The position numbers and the translations under genes are program-made. This document shows, piece by piece, positions 23,914 through 33,571 of a DNA stretch of 64,000 nucleotides. Each line of letters begins with the position of its first letter. Position 1 is the stretch's first letter. Location: NCBI GenBank assembly GCA_002842035.1, contig PHBP01000001.1, forward strand, positions 233,198 through 297,197, written 5' to 3'. This DNA is from Candidatus Cloacimonetes bacterium HGW-Cloacimonetes-2. GTDB lineage: Bacteria > Cloacimonadota > Cloacimonadia > Cloacimonadales > Cloacimonadaceae. Below the pieces are notes generated by a model, which ran no database searches, was not told the DNA's origin, and saw only the letters and a program-made list of their open reading frames with translations.

Positions 23914-24816
23914 CTAGTCCCGAGGCTCCTCTTGTTCGTCCTCGGAATTGGCTCTTTTATCTTTGTATATCCGTTTTACTTTACGGCTGCGGTTGCCATA
24001 ACTATAGCGTCCTGTATAGGAGCCGTAACCACCATAACCACGATATGAATAGTTTTGCAGGGCATTATCCAGACCAAAGCCCTTGATTCCAAGCATCGCC
24101 AGGAGATACATCAACAAGCGAACGCCAAAGTAAACTATCATCACTGCGACAGCCAGTATCAATAGATAAATGGCAAACTTCTTTACGAAGTATATGATAA
24201 CACCGGTCAGCGAGGCATTGCTCCCGGCAGGGCTTACGATGACATAAAGCAGGCTTTGATCTGCAGATTGGAGACGCTCCAGCTTGTCGATGGTCTCACG
24301 GATCATCTGGTTGAGGTGGTCCATACGACGATTTTCCACTTCAGAACGCAGTCTGATGGCATCGAGAGTTGCCCATTCATTACGATATGATTCCAGGCGT
24401 TGCTCTTCCAGATCGACATTGGTGGATACGAGGCTGGAATCAGTGAAACTTTCGCTGGTCGTGATGGAGGCTATCTTGGAAATCTGGGATTTGAGCTCAG
24501 GCAACCTGCTGTTTTCCACTTTGAAGATATAGGTGCCGGCTTTGGCTGTTTCGCGACTATGGACAGGGACATCGCGAGTAAAATCGTTCATAATTGTGCT
24601 GAGTTTTTGGATTGCTCCTGCTTCATTGGCACTGAGAATCAACTTACTCTTGTACATCCAAGAGGTTGTCCTGAAGATATCATCCGGAGTCCGGGTATCG
24701 ATTGTGGTCTTCTGACCGGAAAACTTGTAGGTCTGATAGCCTGAAATTGCCAGGGCTAATAAAACAACAAATACAGCGATTCCTCTGACTCTGGATTTAC
24801 CGTGTGTTTTACTCAC
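23914..24816 (-). CDS. DUF4349-like membrane protein
   Basis: A 300-residue protein with an N-terminal transmembrane helix (about 12-28), an extracytoplasmic alpha/beta domain (FKVENSRLPELKSQISKIASI) followed by a long coiled coil (about 130-195), a second transmembrane segment (about 208-240), and a Tyr/Gly-rich then charged C-terminal tail. This order matches DUF4349 proteins, whose role is unknown. The start overlaps the recN stop. Confidence in the family is moderate because only the overall pattern was recognised. Confidence 0.65.
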   Translation of the reverse strand: MSKTHGKSRVRGIAVFVVLLALAISGYQTYKFSGQKTTIDTRTPDDIFRTTSWMYKSKLILSANEAGAIQKLSTIMNDFTRDVPVHSRETAKAGTYIFKVENSRLPELKSQISKIASITTSESFTDSSLVSTNVDLEEQRLESYRNEWATLDAIRLRSEVENRRMDHLNQMIRETIDKLERLQSADQSLLYVIVSPAGSNASLTGVIIYFVKKFAIYLLILAVAVMIVYFGVRLLMYLLAMLGIKGFGLDNALQNYSYRGYGGYGSYTGRYSYGNRSRKVKRIYKDKRANSEDEQEEPRD

Positions 24817-26513
24817 TTATTACCTCTTTTTTCTATTAATTCTTTGGCATGCAGCAGGGACAGCTCCGTTATGCTGCCGGAAAGCATTCTGGCAACTTCG
24901 CGCTGTCTGTCTTCATCTGCCAGTTTAATAATCTTCACAAGTGTCTTCTTGTTTTCTGTAAACTTTTCTATCGCTATGTGACTGTCTGCGGCTACAGCAA
25001 GCTGAGCCAGATGCGTGATGCATAGCACTCGATGCCTTTGCCCCAACTGGGAAATGTAGCTTGCAACCTGTTCAGCCGTCTTACCACCAATGCCGGAATC
25101 TATCTCGTCGAGAATAATCAACCGGCAAGGTATGCGCTCTGAAAGAACTTTCTTGATCGCTAGCAACACACGAGAGAGTTCTCCACCGGATGCCACCGAA
25201 GCCAGAGGCTTCACCGCAGCACCGGGATTGGCGGAAAACAACAGCTCTATGCTATCTTGACCTGTCTCATCCATTGCGGCAAGACTGCTTTGCATGATAT
25301 TTTTATCGAACTGTTTTTTGTCAATTTGTATTTGCAGCTCTGCCTTGGGAATCGAAAGCTCGCGCACTTGAGCCAACAGGGCTTTGCTGAGTTTGGCGGC
25401 TGTTCTAATCCTTTGCTCACTAAGCTCATCGGCTAGACTAAGTATAGTGGTGAAGGCCTTTGAGCTGCTTTCTTCCAGCTCTTTGATCAGGTTTTGATTG
25501 TCATCCATCGCATCGAGCTGCCTCTGCCTGAGAGCAAAGAGCTCGTTGAGCTCGGTGATGTTTTTTACTTTGTGCTTGTAGATCAGGCCGTTAATCAGAT
25601 CCAGCCGGGTCTGTATCGTATCGAGCCTGGAGGGATCCTGGCTGAGTTTGGAGCCGATTTCATCAAGCTGAGCCACAGCTTCAGTGATTGCCAATTGTGC
25701 TTCACCCAGAGCTTCACAAGTCTTGCGAAACTTTGGTTCTATCTGCCCAAAAGAGCTCATCCTGGAGATCAGATAGCGCAGGCGATCATAGAGATTGCCA
25801 TCCTCTTCCGTGAGCTCTCCGATGGCATTTACGGCAAGCTCGCGAATTTCCTGCGAATGTGAGAGCAGATCAAATTCTGCCTGTAGTAGCTTGTCTTCAT
25901 CCGGCTGGAGCTTTGCCTTGTCCAGCTCTTCAAACTGATATTGATATAGCTCTCGGAGTTGACGATCTGACTCATCCTGTCGCTTCAGCTCATGCAATCT
26001 GTGTAGCATTGAGCGCAGCGTGCGGTATGAATCTGCAAAGCGTTCCCTGAGATCCCCTATGTCACCATAGCTGTCGAGTAGTTCCAGTTGATAGCTTGAT
26101 CCCAGTAGCTTTTGTTGGTCTCTCTGATGATGAAAATCGATGATCAGAGGCTTTAATTCCCTCATAAAGGATAGAGCTATCTTGCGTCCATTCAGGAAGT
26201 ACTGGGAGCGTCCGGATAGATTGTGTTCCCGGGCAAGGACCAGCTCATCGATATTATCATAGCCTTCATTGGTAAGGTATGTCCTCAGTTCTGAATTCTC
26301 AGCAGGATTGAAGCTGGCTTCCAGATAGATCGGCTGGGCTGGGTCAAATGGCTCCGGATCAATGCTCTTGTCACCAAAGATCAGAGCTATGGCGCCCACC
26401 AATACAGACTTTCCGGCACCGGTCTCTCCGGATATGATGGTCATCCCAGACTTGAAAGATATCCGTTCTTCTTTTACAAACAGGTAGTTGCGGATATAAA
26501 GCTCGGTTAGCAT
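24813..26513 (-). CDS. recN: DNA double-strand-break repair ATPase RecN
   Basis: SMC-like ATPase of 566 aa, normal length. Walker A GETGAGKSVLVGA near residue 30, a long coiled coil (about 150-350), signature SGGELSRVLLAIKKV, and Walker B RLIILDEIDSGIGG. It participates in recombinational repair and lies in a run with nth and the SRAP gene. The ATG directly abuts the nadK stop. No LexA-type box is visible inside the run, so SOS control is not supported by sequence here. Confidence 0.97.
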   Translation of the reverse strand: MLTELYIRNYLFVKEERISFKSGMTIISGETGAGKSVLVGAIALIFGDKSIDPEPFDPAQPIYLEASFNPAENSELRTYLTNEGYDNIDELVLAREHNLSGRSQYFLNGRKIALSFMRELKPLIIDFHHQRDQQKLLGSSYQLELLDSYGDIGDLRERFADSYRTLRSMLHRLHELKRQDESDRQLRELYQYQFEELDKAKLQPDEDKLLQAEFDLLSHSQEIRELAVNAIGELTEEDGNLYDRLRYLISRMSSFGQIEPKFRKTCEALGEAQLAITEAVAQLDEIGSKLSQDPSRLDTIQTRLDLINGLIYKHKVKNITELNELFALRQRQLDAMDDNQNLIKELEESSSKAFTTILSLADELSEQRIRTAAKLSKALLAQVRELSIPKAELQIQIDKKQFDKNIMQSSLAAMDETGQDSIELLFSANPGAAVKPLASVASGGELSRVLLAIKKVLSERIPCRLIILDEIDSGIGGKTAEQVASYISQLGQRHRVLCITHLAQLAVAADSHIAIEKFTENKKTLVKIIKLADEDRQREVARMLSGSITELSLLHAKELIEKRGNK

Positions 26514-27371
26514 TTACTTACCCAGATGTAGCTTGTTACGCAAGATACGGTAAAACCCGCGGTTTGAAAGCTTAATAAAGCTTACGGAGCGGTCTGAAGC
26601 CGTTATATAGAGCTCATCACCTTCTTCCAGGCTGTGGCAATTGATTCCATCTACCTGCAGCCAGGCACTCTGCTCCAGATTCCCTACTCTCATCATTAGC
26701 TCATCCTGAGCAGGAAAGACCATCGGGCGGATGCTGAGTAAGTGTGGATTGAGCGGAGCAAGCACCATTGCAGACATCTCCGGAGACATAATTGGCCCAC
26801 CTGCTGCCAGAGAGTATGCCGTAGAGCCCGTGGGAGTGGAAGCAATCACCCCATCACAACGAGTTTCAAAGACGAACTTGCGATTGTTGTATATCCTCAC
26901 GGTAATCAAACGGGGAGTATCTGCCTTGTAAATCACTGCATCATTAAGGGCCAGATTGCTGTAGATAAAGCTCCCTTGTCTCTTGATGCGGCAAGAAAGC
27001 AGCATTCTTTTTAAGATCTTGTATTTGCCCTTTAGGAGTGTCTGTAGTGAGGCTTGGATCTCGGAAAGAGTAGTTTCCGAGAGGAAACCCAAGTATCCCA
27101 GATTGATGCCCAGAATTGGGGCTCCGGTCGCCAAGGCTATAGCTTTTGCTCTGAGGATGGTTCCATCACCACCAAAAACCAGAATGGCATCGAGAACAGG
27201 GAAAGCAGGATCTTCAAGATTGTGGCTTTCTACAAAATCCGGTAAAAGCTCCCTCTGTTCCATTACGCCAATGAATCTATAATGATAGTCTTCCCTAAGC
27301 TCCCGGAGCAAATCAAAGACCTTTTGCTTGTCTCTCAACTGATGATGTATGTAAACACCCAGATTCTTCAA
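26514..27371 (-). CDS. nadK: NAD kinase
   Basis: Phosphorylates NAD to NADP. 285 aa with the GGDGTILRA motif and the family block CDGVIASTPTGSTAYSLAAGGP. The nadK-recN neighbourhood is seen in many bacteria. It begins 9 nt after the rsgA stop. Confidence 0.97.
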   Translation of the reverse strand: MKNLGVYIHHQLRDKQKVFDLLRELREDYHYRFIGVMEQRELLPDFVESHNLEDPAFPVLDAILVFGGDGTILRAKAIALATGAPILGINLGYLGFLSETTLSEIQASLQTLLKGKYKILKRMLLSCRIKRQGSFIYSNLALNDAVIYKADTPRLITVRIYNNRKFVFETRCDGVIASTPTGSTAYSLAAGGPIMSPEMSAMVLAPLNPHLLSIRPMVFPAQDELMMRVGNLEQSAWLQVDGINCHSLEEGDELYITASDRSVSFIKLSNRGFYRILRNKLHLGK

Positions 27372-27380
27372 GTTTGTACC

Positions 27381-28445
27381 TCAAAGCGATTCATATAGCC
27401 TCAGATAGGAGTCATACCGTTCGATCGGGATCAGATCCGCCTCCAAGGCTTCCAATACCCCGCATTGCTCTTCGTGAGTGTGTGTGCAATCTCTAAATCT
27501 ACACTTAGCAGCAAATTCAGCAAAACCTGGAAACACAGAGGGAATCAGCTTCTTGCTATCGGAGTGGAGGTTTACTGTCTTGAGTCCGGGAGTATCCAGC
27601 AGGTGACCGCCAAAGCTCCAAGGTAATAGGATTGCCTGAGTAGTCGTATGGCGTCCTTTCTCGTTAAAATTGCTAATCTCTCCGGTTGCCAGTTCCAAAT
27701 CCGGCTCCAGTGCATTGATAATGGAGCTCTTACCCGTTCCACTCTGTCCGCTGAAGACTGAATCCTTATCGCGCAGTAAATCCTTGAGCTCTGGAATGCC
27801 TCTGCCTGTAATGGTAGAACACAATACCACCGGAATCCCAATCCTACGATAATATTGTGTAAGTTCGTCAACGTCCTCTTCAAATTCGCAGAGATCCATC
27901 TTGTTGATCACTATGATAGGATCCAGCCCATCGATAGCAGCAATACAGAGGTAACGGTCTATAAGTCCCGGCTTGATCAAAGGCTGGCGCCAACTCACGG
28001 TAATCACCACCTGATCTATATTCGCTGCAACAATCACTTGCTTTTGATAGCTTCCACCGCCATAGCGCGACAGAGTGTTTCGTCGTGGGAGGATATGCTC
28101 GATCCGGTAATCAGGGACATTTGAGACATCCACTTCTACATAATCTCCCACGGAGCAGAGGATATGAGTCTCGAATTGAAACTGCTTCAATCTCCCCGAG
28201 AGGCTTGCCACTATTAGTTCTTTTCCGAGCTCTACAATATTCTGGTAGTTTGATTTGATCTCGCGGATGCGTCCTTTCTCGAGCTGCATCCCCCGTTTAT
28301 AAGAAACATCGCTTTTGTGTCCACTGCGTCTGGTCTTGTAGCCCTTTTCGGGATCAAGATCATCCAGGACGTCCATATCCGGCAAGTTAAGCTGAGTCAA
28401 CTTGCCGGATTGGCGAATACTACGTTTCTTATCTTTTTGTTTCAT
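27381..28445 (-). CDS. rsgA: Small-subunit ribosome biogenesis GTPase RsgA
   Basis: Circularly permuted GTPase acting in late 30S maturation. N-terminal OB domain (about 60-125), then G4 NKMD before G1 SGQSGTGKSS and G3 DTPGL, the permuted order, and a C-terminal zinc domain (CRFRDCTHTHEEQC). 354 aa; the basic N-terminal extension of about 50 residues is slightly longer than usual. It lies 7 nt downstream of the M16 protease. Confidence 0.96.
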   Translation of the reverse strand: MKQKDKKRSIRQSGKLTQLNLPDMDVLDDLDPEKGYKTRRSGHKSDVSYKRGMQLEKGRIREIKSNYQNIVELGKELIVASLSGRLKQFQFETHILCSVGDYVEVDVSNVPDYRIEHILPRRNTLSRYGGGSYQKQVIVAANIDQVVITVSWRQPLIKPGLIDRYLCIAAIDGLDPIIVINKMDLCEFEEDVDELTQYYRRIGIPVVLCSTITGRGIPELKDLLRDKDSVFSGQSGTGKSSIINALEPDLELATGEISNFNEKGRHTTTQAILLPWSFGGHLLDTPGLKTVNLHSDSKKLIPSVFPGFAEFAAKCRFRDCTHTHEEQCGVLEALEADLIPIERYDSYLRLYESL

Positions 28446-28452
28446 TCAATAG

Positions 28453-31362
28453 CTAAAACACATGTGTGATCTGATCAAACAGATCCTTATTATCCATAAT
28501 CTTCTGCTCATTTCCAAAGACGGCATAATGATTTTTGCTCATCAATGCTTCGATCATCTCGGCAAAGCCACGGATATCCTCGACCCGGGTGGATAAAACC
28601 TCATCCCTGATCTGCTGCTTATCTTCCTGAGTAAAACCGGTAAGGTAATCCTCAGTCGAGCTTGCCCCTTTGCGTTCCGGTCCGTGCGGATAATCCAGAG
28701 AAGAGACATCACCGATGATGAACTTAGCCATCTCACGATCGTCTGCTTCAAAACTCCTCAAATAATCCGGCACACGATCAAAGACATCAAGAGTCTCGGT
28801 CAGGTTTGGATCCATATAGGAGACAAAGTACTGAGCACCGCTTGGGCTAAATCCGCTCATACAACCATAAGCACCGCCTTTGACGCGAACTTCCTTGTGC
28901 AGGAATTCATTGCGCAGGATATTGGCCAGCACTCTCAGTTTGCCTGTATAGGAATAACCTTTGCGGAAGAAATTACCCCCTTTGGCGACAAACTGGATCT
29001 TGACCGGAGCGCAGATCGCTTCGTTATGTTCGCGGCTGGTAAAGTGTTCCTCCACAGCTTCCGGCTCCAGCATTGGAATCGCCTGCACAAAGGAATCCAA
29101 TTGTGCACTGAGCTCCGGCAAAATCTCCTCATCCGCCGTAAGGCTGATCTTGAGATTGCGTCTGGTAAAATAAGCATCCTTGACTGCTTGCATATTCTTT
29201 TGCAGCTCAGCCATTCTGCTCTCTATGTTATTGTCCAGATCCCGTATGAAGTGGTAAAAACCCAGTCCGTTGTAAACATCGCTCAGGTGATGCATTTGGG
29301 AAAATGGCAGCAGCATTCGTGTGATTGCGACGGTTACGCCATTGCGGATCATATAGGATTCCCACCTGCTACGTAGCATCTTGACCAAGCTGCGGATGCG
29401 GTCAGTATCCTTGAAGACCGGCTTCAATGCCAGCTCCTGCATCAAAGAGAGCATCCTGGGATACTTGTCTTTGATTGCTTTGCCGGACAGCATATACTTG
29501 CGATGAATCAAATCAGCATCAATGTAGTCATTGAGCATATTCAGCCCCAGTGAGAGTCCACCCGTCTGGATATCGATCTCGTTGCTGAGTTCGACAAAAC
29601 CATAGTTTTCGCTATCAATCTCCCCTACCAGAGAGGCATAGAGCTGCAACCAGGGCAAATCTTCTTCTGCGGCGTGAGAAAGATCAAAATAGACCTTCAA
29701 ATAAGCGATGCCATTGGTCACAAGCGGATGCCTGATCAAGGTGTAATCCTTGCTTTCCTCAACTTCTCTGGGAGTTTCCTGGGCTTTGGAATCGATATCG
29801 GTGAGATCGAGTGAAGGTATCTTCTTGATATCTTCCAGCTTATCAGGAGCATTCTGATACTCCGCCAGATGCGCAGTTTGTTTCACCAGCTTATCAATGG
29901 CTTTATTATCGAGACCGGCCTTGTACTCCGCCAGCTTTTGCTTCAGCTCTGCTTCCTGCCTTGCCAGCATCTTGGTATCCGGCTCAAAGATTATACGGCT
30001 GCAGTGCTTGTTTTCCAGGATCATCTTCTTCAGATAGCCCTCAAAGTAAGGCTCTGTAAGCCCCTTTCTAAGGTTCTTTAGCGAGCTCTCATAGCTAAGG
30101 ACAGCAAAGGGATCAGCACCCAGGATCCAAGCCGAAGCACTGTACCAATGGTAGAAAAGGCCTTTGGGATAATTGGTCTGCCCTTCACGAAGATAAAACT
30201 CTCTAAAGGAGATTGAGGCTTCGATCAAACGCTTGTCAAATCCTTCAACTGCCAATCTGTGAAGCTCATCAGATACCAACTTTTCCAGCTTCTCAACGTT
30301 ATCCCTGTGGATTCGCTTGAAGATCAACGAGATTGTAGGCTGTAGCATATCATCATTGACCGCACAATAGGCATCGCCGGCCAAACCGCTTGCCATTATC
30401 AGGCGTTTCAGAGAAGCTGCAGTATTATTTAGCAGCAGATCTCCCAAAACGCCCACAGCATTGACCAGCTCGAGATCCTTTACGGTCGAAAAGCTGTAGT
30501 TCAGGCTCATATAATAACCTGAATCCAAATCCTGACCCTCGTCCGCCTGATATGGAACCTTGAGCTCCAGCCTCTGTGCAAATGGCTGCTGCAAAGGTAT
30601 TGGATCAGGTCTATCTATGCGCTCGAACTTGTTGAGATATTCCTTATCAATCAGCTTCATCGCCTCTTCCAGATCCAGATCGCCGTAGAGGAAAATCCTG
30701 CTGTTGGAGGGATGATAGTACTTTCTGTGAAAATCGAGGAAAGCTTCATAGCTGAGATCAGGAATTACTTCCGGATCCCCACCGCTTTCATTGCCATAAG
30801 GCGTATCGGGAAACTGGCTGCGCATAGATTTATTTGTTACCAGCCTATCTACAGATGAGAAAGCACCTTTCATCTCGTTGTAAACAACGCCCCGGATACC
30901 CAACTCATCATCGGCCGATTTCAGCTCATAATGCCATCCTTCCTGCATCAGGATTTCCGGCTCTTTGTAGATATTGGGAAAGAAGACGGCATCGAGATAA
31001 ACGTGCATCAGATTCCTAAAGTCCTTGGCATTGGTGCTTGCGATGGGGTAATAAGTCGCTTCAGAACCGGTCATCGCATTGATGAAGGTATTCAGCGAAC
31101 CTTTGGTGAGTTCATTGAAAGTACCCTTGGCAGGGAAGTGCTTGGAACCGTTTAATACCGAATGCTCAAGGATATGAGGACATCCCGTGCTATCCTGAGG
31201 CAAGGTCATAAAGGTAATACAAAAAACTTTATTGTTGTCATCACAGGGCAGATGCATCAGCTCTGCGCCGGATTTCTCGTGTTCATACAGATAAGCTGTA
31301 GCCTTGATCTCCGCGATTTCCTGGCTTCTTTTCAGAATGAAGCCGTGATTTGCCTTTTTCAT
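28453..31362 (-). CDS. M16C peptidase (presequence protease/PreP family)
   Basis: A 969-residue zinc peptidase built of two clam-shell halves; it degrades small peptides. The inverted zinc motif is HILEH (H63, E66, H67), preceded by GCPH as in PreP/Cym1. No signal peptide is evident, so it is probably cytoplasmic. It starts 15 nt after dapA. Size and the helical linker (about 480-540) fit the M16C subfamily rather than the ~430-aa M16B proteins. Confidence 0.94.
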   Translation of the reverse strand: MKKANHGFILKRSQEIAEIKATAYLYEHEKSGAELMHLPCDDNNKVFCITFMTLPQDSTGCPHILEHSVLNGSKHFPAKGTFNELTKGSLNTFINAMTGSEATYYPIASTNAKDFRNLMHVYLDAVFFPNIYKEPEILMQEGWHYELKSADDELGIRGVVYNEMKGAFSSVDRLVTNKSMRSQFPDTPYGNESGGDPEVIPDLSYEAFLDFHRKYYHPSNSRIFLYGDLDLEEAMKLIDKEYLNKFERIDRPDPIPLQQPFAQRLELKVPYQADEGQDLDSGYYMSLNYSFSTVKDLELVNAVGVLGDLLLNNTAASLKRLIMASGLAGDAYCAVNDDMLQPTISLIFKRIHRDNVEKLEKLVSDELHRLAVEGFDKRLIEASISFREFYLREGQTNYPKGLFYHWYSASAWILGADPFAVLSYESSLKNLRKGLTEPYFEGYLKKMILENKHCSRIIFEPDTKMLARQEAELKQKLAEYKAGLDNKAIDKLVKQTAHLAEYQNAPDKLEDIKKIPSLDLTDIDSKAQETPREVEESKDYTLIRHPLVTNGIAYLKVYFDLSHAAEEDLPWLQLYASLVGEIDSENYGFVELSNEIDIQTGGLSLGLNMLNDYIDADLIHRKYMLSGKAIKDKYPRMLSLMQELALKPVFKDTDRIRSLVKMLRSRWESYMIRNGVTVAITRMLLPFSQMHHLSDVYNGLGFYHFIRDLDNNIESRMAELQKNMQAVKDAYFTRRNLKISLTADEEILPELSAQLDSFVQAIPMLEPEAVEEHFTSREHNEAICAPVKIQFVAKGGNFFRKGYSYTGKLRVLANILRNEFLHKEVRVKGGAYGCMSGFSPSGAQYFVSYMDPNLTETLDVFDRVPDYLRSFEADDREMAKFIIGDVSSLDYPHGPERKGASSTEDYLTGFTQEDKQQIRDEVLSTRVEDIRGFAEMIEALMSKNHYAVFGNEQKIMDNKDLFDQITHVF

Positions 31363-31377
31363 TGTTCTAAAAAACTC

Positions 31378-32253
31378 CTAAACCAGTTTGTATTCTTGCA
31401 GACAGTCTTTCAAAAGCTTGCGGTTTGCCTCCATCAGGGGGCAGATCGGAAGCCTGAATTCCAGCTCTATCAAACCCATCATCGCCAGAGCTTCCTTGGC
31501 AGGGATCGGATTTGTTTCGATAAACATCATATTATTGAGCTTCATCAAAGCCCTGTGTTGCTCCCCTGCCTTGGCATAATCGCCAGCCAGACAGCTTGCG
31601 ATCAGCTCGCTCATCAGTTTGGGAGCTACATTTGCCGTGACAGAGACAGTACCCTTGCCACCGACAGCCATTAGAGGCATATTGAGTGCGTCTTCACCGC
31701 TCATCAGGGAAAAACCAGCCGGTGCATCACGGATAATCTCTGTGGCTTGCACAATATTACCGCTGGCTTCCTTGATTCCCACTATATTTGGGCATTCATT
31801 GGCGAGCCTGACGGTAGTGGCAGCGTTGATATTTACTCCTGTCCTTCCCGGCACATTATAGATCACAATCGGGATATCAACTTTCTGGGCGATAGCTTTG
31901 AAATACTCATACATCCCTTGCTGAGTGGGTTTGATGTAGTAGGGGGTGATTACCAGGGCATAATCCGCACCCAGCTCTTTGGCCTTCTTTGTGGCAGCCA
32001 GACTCTGGTGGTAATTATTTGTCCCCGTACCGATCATCACAGGGATACGCTTGTTGATCTTCTGCATCGCAAAGCGCAAGAGAGCATCCTTCTCATCCGA
32101 TGCCAAATTGGCTGTCTCTGCGGTTGTCCCCAGCAGGACAATGCCAATCGTCCCATTTGATAAGTGATAATTTATCAAAGCTTCGAGCGCGATATAATCT
32201 ATCTCGCCATTCTTAAAGGGCGTCACCAGTGCAACGTATGAACCTTGCAACAT
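31378..32253 (-). CDS. dapA: 4-hydroxy-tetrahydrodipicolinate synthase
   Basis: Condenses pyruvate with aspartate semialdehyde in the lysine/diaminopimelate pathway. A 291-residue TIM barrel with GTTAETANL (pyruvate-binding Thr pair), the catalytic Tyr in TPYYIKPTQQG, and the Schiff-base Lys in VGIKEASG. First gene of the minus-strand run; GGAGG precedes the ATG. Confidence 0.96.
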   Translation of the reverse strand: MLQGSYVALVTPFKNGEIDYIALEALINYHLSNGTIGIVLLGTTAETANLASDEKDALLRFAMQKINKRIPVMIGTGTNNYHQSLAATKKAKELGADYALVITPYYIKPTQQGMYEYFKAIAQKVDIPIVIYNVPGRTGVNINAATTVRLANECPNIVGIKEASGNIVQATEIIRDAPAGFSLMSGEDALNMPLMAVGGKGTVSVTANVAPKLMSELIASCLAGDYAKAGEQHRALMKLNNMMFIETNPIPAKEALAMMGLIELEFRLPICPLMEANRKLLKDCLQEYKLV

Positions 32254-32594
32254 CTTTCCTCCACATTGTATCTTCTTTGTTATTATTTGTTTATCTACCG
32301 CCTAAGCGCTCTTAGATATCTAAGAATACAGTTATGGCAGATTATTACATACTATTGCAACTGCCTTTTTTAGTCAATGAAAAAGCAAACTATCTGCTTA
32401 GTATTCAGAGTCCTTTTCAAGAAAGGATTTCCAAAGCTCCCGATCAACAAATTTTCCTCAAGTCCCGAATGCAGCCTAACGGCAGGGGAATTCTGCTACA
32501 AGCTCTATTAATATCAGATACTTATGTGCTGATAACCAAACACGGGACGCCAAGTGTAAGCCGACGTCCCGCTAGAAGATGGGTCATAGAATTA
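32254..32594. other. 341-bp intergenic region upstream of dapA
   Basis: Between two same-strand (minus) genes. It holds the dapA 5' region, AT-rich sequence, and near its right end the inverted repeat CGGGACG / CGTCCCG. An 90-codon plus-strand frame at 32334-32606 has no ribosome site and is not credible. Nothing else recognised. Confidence 0.5.
32533..32571 (-). terminator. Possible weak terminator of the OB/SH3 gene
   Basis: CGGGACG (32543-32549) pairs with CGTCCCG (32565-32571); on the minus strand the stem is followed by TGTTTGGTTAT, a poor T tract. Confidence 0.4.
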
Positions 32595-33377
32595 TCAATC
32601 TATTGAATCGTACAAACCCACCGCTGCACCATAGATCCAGCCAAGATTCCCTTCCGGGGTCTTGACTTTGTACCACTTGGCAGTGTAATTGACATCTCTC
32701 AGGACTACCTGAGTGCTGTTGCCGGAGATTGCCTCCGGGCCGGGATTCCAGGTAAGAATCACACCTGTATTGACGGTTTCGATGATTTTGCCATTGAGCG
32801 AAGGATACTCTCTGATTCTAACCTCATCAAAGAGCACCGGCAGGGCTGCAGAACTGGTCGGCAGGGCAAGGCGCTGCACCGGCTCTCCCATCGGAATCTC
32901 AACGGAAACACTTGTGGAATCAGGGCTGGATGCAGTCTGAGGCAGGGCTCTGCATGGCTTCATAACATATTTCCCAAATTCATCTTTACCGGAGATCTTG
33001 CCTATCACTTCCACAGGCTTGTCATTGGTCCAGGCACGCAGAATAGCCATATTCTCTTTGCCTTCGAAGTAGCAGCTAATGGCTTGGTTCTCATCATTAC
33101 CGACCATCCCAATGACAATCAGGGTAGCTTTCTTTGGTCCGCTAAAGCCCAGGTTCTTTATCATCGCATTGATCTGAACCACTTTGCCCATATACTTCAG
33201 ATCTGCTCCTGCCGGATCGCTAGCTTGATCCATCAGGATCTGATCGATGCTGATTTTGTACTCCGGGCTCAGCTTGGAGCTATTCTTGCCCACCATCCTG
33301 ATCGCGATCAGGGTACCCAAAACCAGGATCAATACTGCCAGTATGCCCAGTACAACGTAAAACCAATTCTTCTGCAT
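32595..33377 (-). CDS. Membrane-anchored OB-fold plus SH3 domain protein
   Basis: A 260-residue protein with one N-terminal transmembrane helix (7-28), an OB-fold domain like the tRNA_anti-like family (about 45-150: GKVVQINAMIKNLGF, AISCYFEGKENMAI, VEVIGKISGKDEFGKYVMKPCR), a Ser/Thr-rich linker, and a bacterial SH3 domain (about 185-258: VRIREYPSLNGKIIETVNTG and WYKVKTPEGNLGWIYGAAV). The two domains most likely face the periplasm and may bind cell-wall or extracellular ligands. A GGAGG ribosome site is present. It is flanked by unrelated genes; function unknown. Confidence 0.75.
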   Translation of the reverse strand: MQKNWFYVVLGILAVLILVLGTLIAIRMVGKNSSKLSPEYKISIDQILMDQASDPAGADLKYMGKVVQINAMIKNLGFSGPKKATLIVIGMVGNDENQAISCYFEGKENMAILRAWTNDKPVEVIGKISGKDEFGKYVMKPCRALPQTASSPDSTSVSVEIPMGEPVQRLALPTSSAALPVLFDEVRIREYPSLNGKIIETVNTGVILTWNPGPEAISGNSTQVVLRDVNYTAKWYKVKTPEGNLGWIYGAAVGLYDSID

Positions 33378-33471
33378 TACAATCCTCCTGTATTTTTCAC
33401 TATTCTATCAGCTTTTTTTCTATCAAAAATCTGGTATCTGTCTATTTACCTGTTATCACTTACAGACTTTG

Positions 33472-33571
33472 CCCGCTCTTTCAATGGATACCTGCTAAGA
33501 CATTGCAGGATAGCTCTTTCCTGCCTGTTCATCCATGATTCAAGCAGGATAGAAGCAGGATACAAGCATCC
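33472..33571 (+). repeat. Direct 11-nt repeat array with leader (family II, copy 2)
   Basis: Four units at 33528-33571: TTCATCCATGA, TTCAAGCAGGA, TAGAAGCAGGA, TACAAGCATCC. The leader GCTCTTTCAATGG ... CATTGCAGGATAGCT ... TTTCCTG resembles the leaders of the other two arrays. The last unit touches the stop codon of the minus-strand flavoprotein gene. Location: between two same-direction (minus) genes. Confidence 0.85.

Noticed and set aside
28684-29376. 230-codon plus-strand frame opposite the M16 peptidase
   Set aside because: Shadow frame; no ribosome site and no domain, while the opposite strand encodes a full-length M16C enzyme.
32334-32606. 90-codon plus-strand gene upstream of dapA
   Set aside because: No ribosome site, no recognisable domain, and it overlaps the end of the real minus-strand gene.
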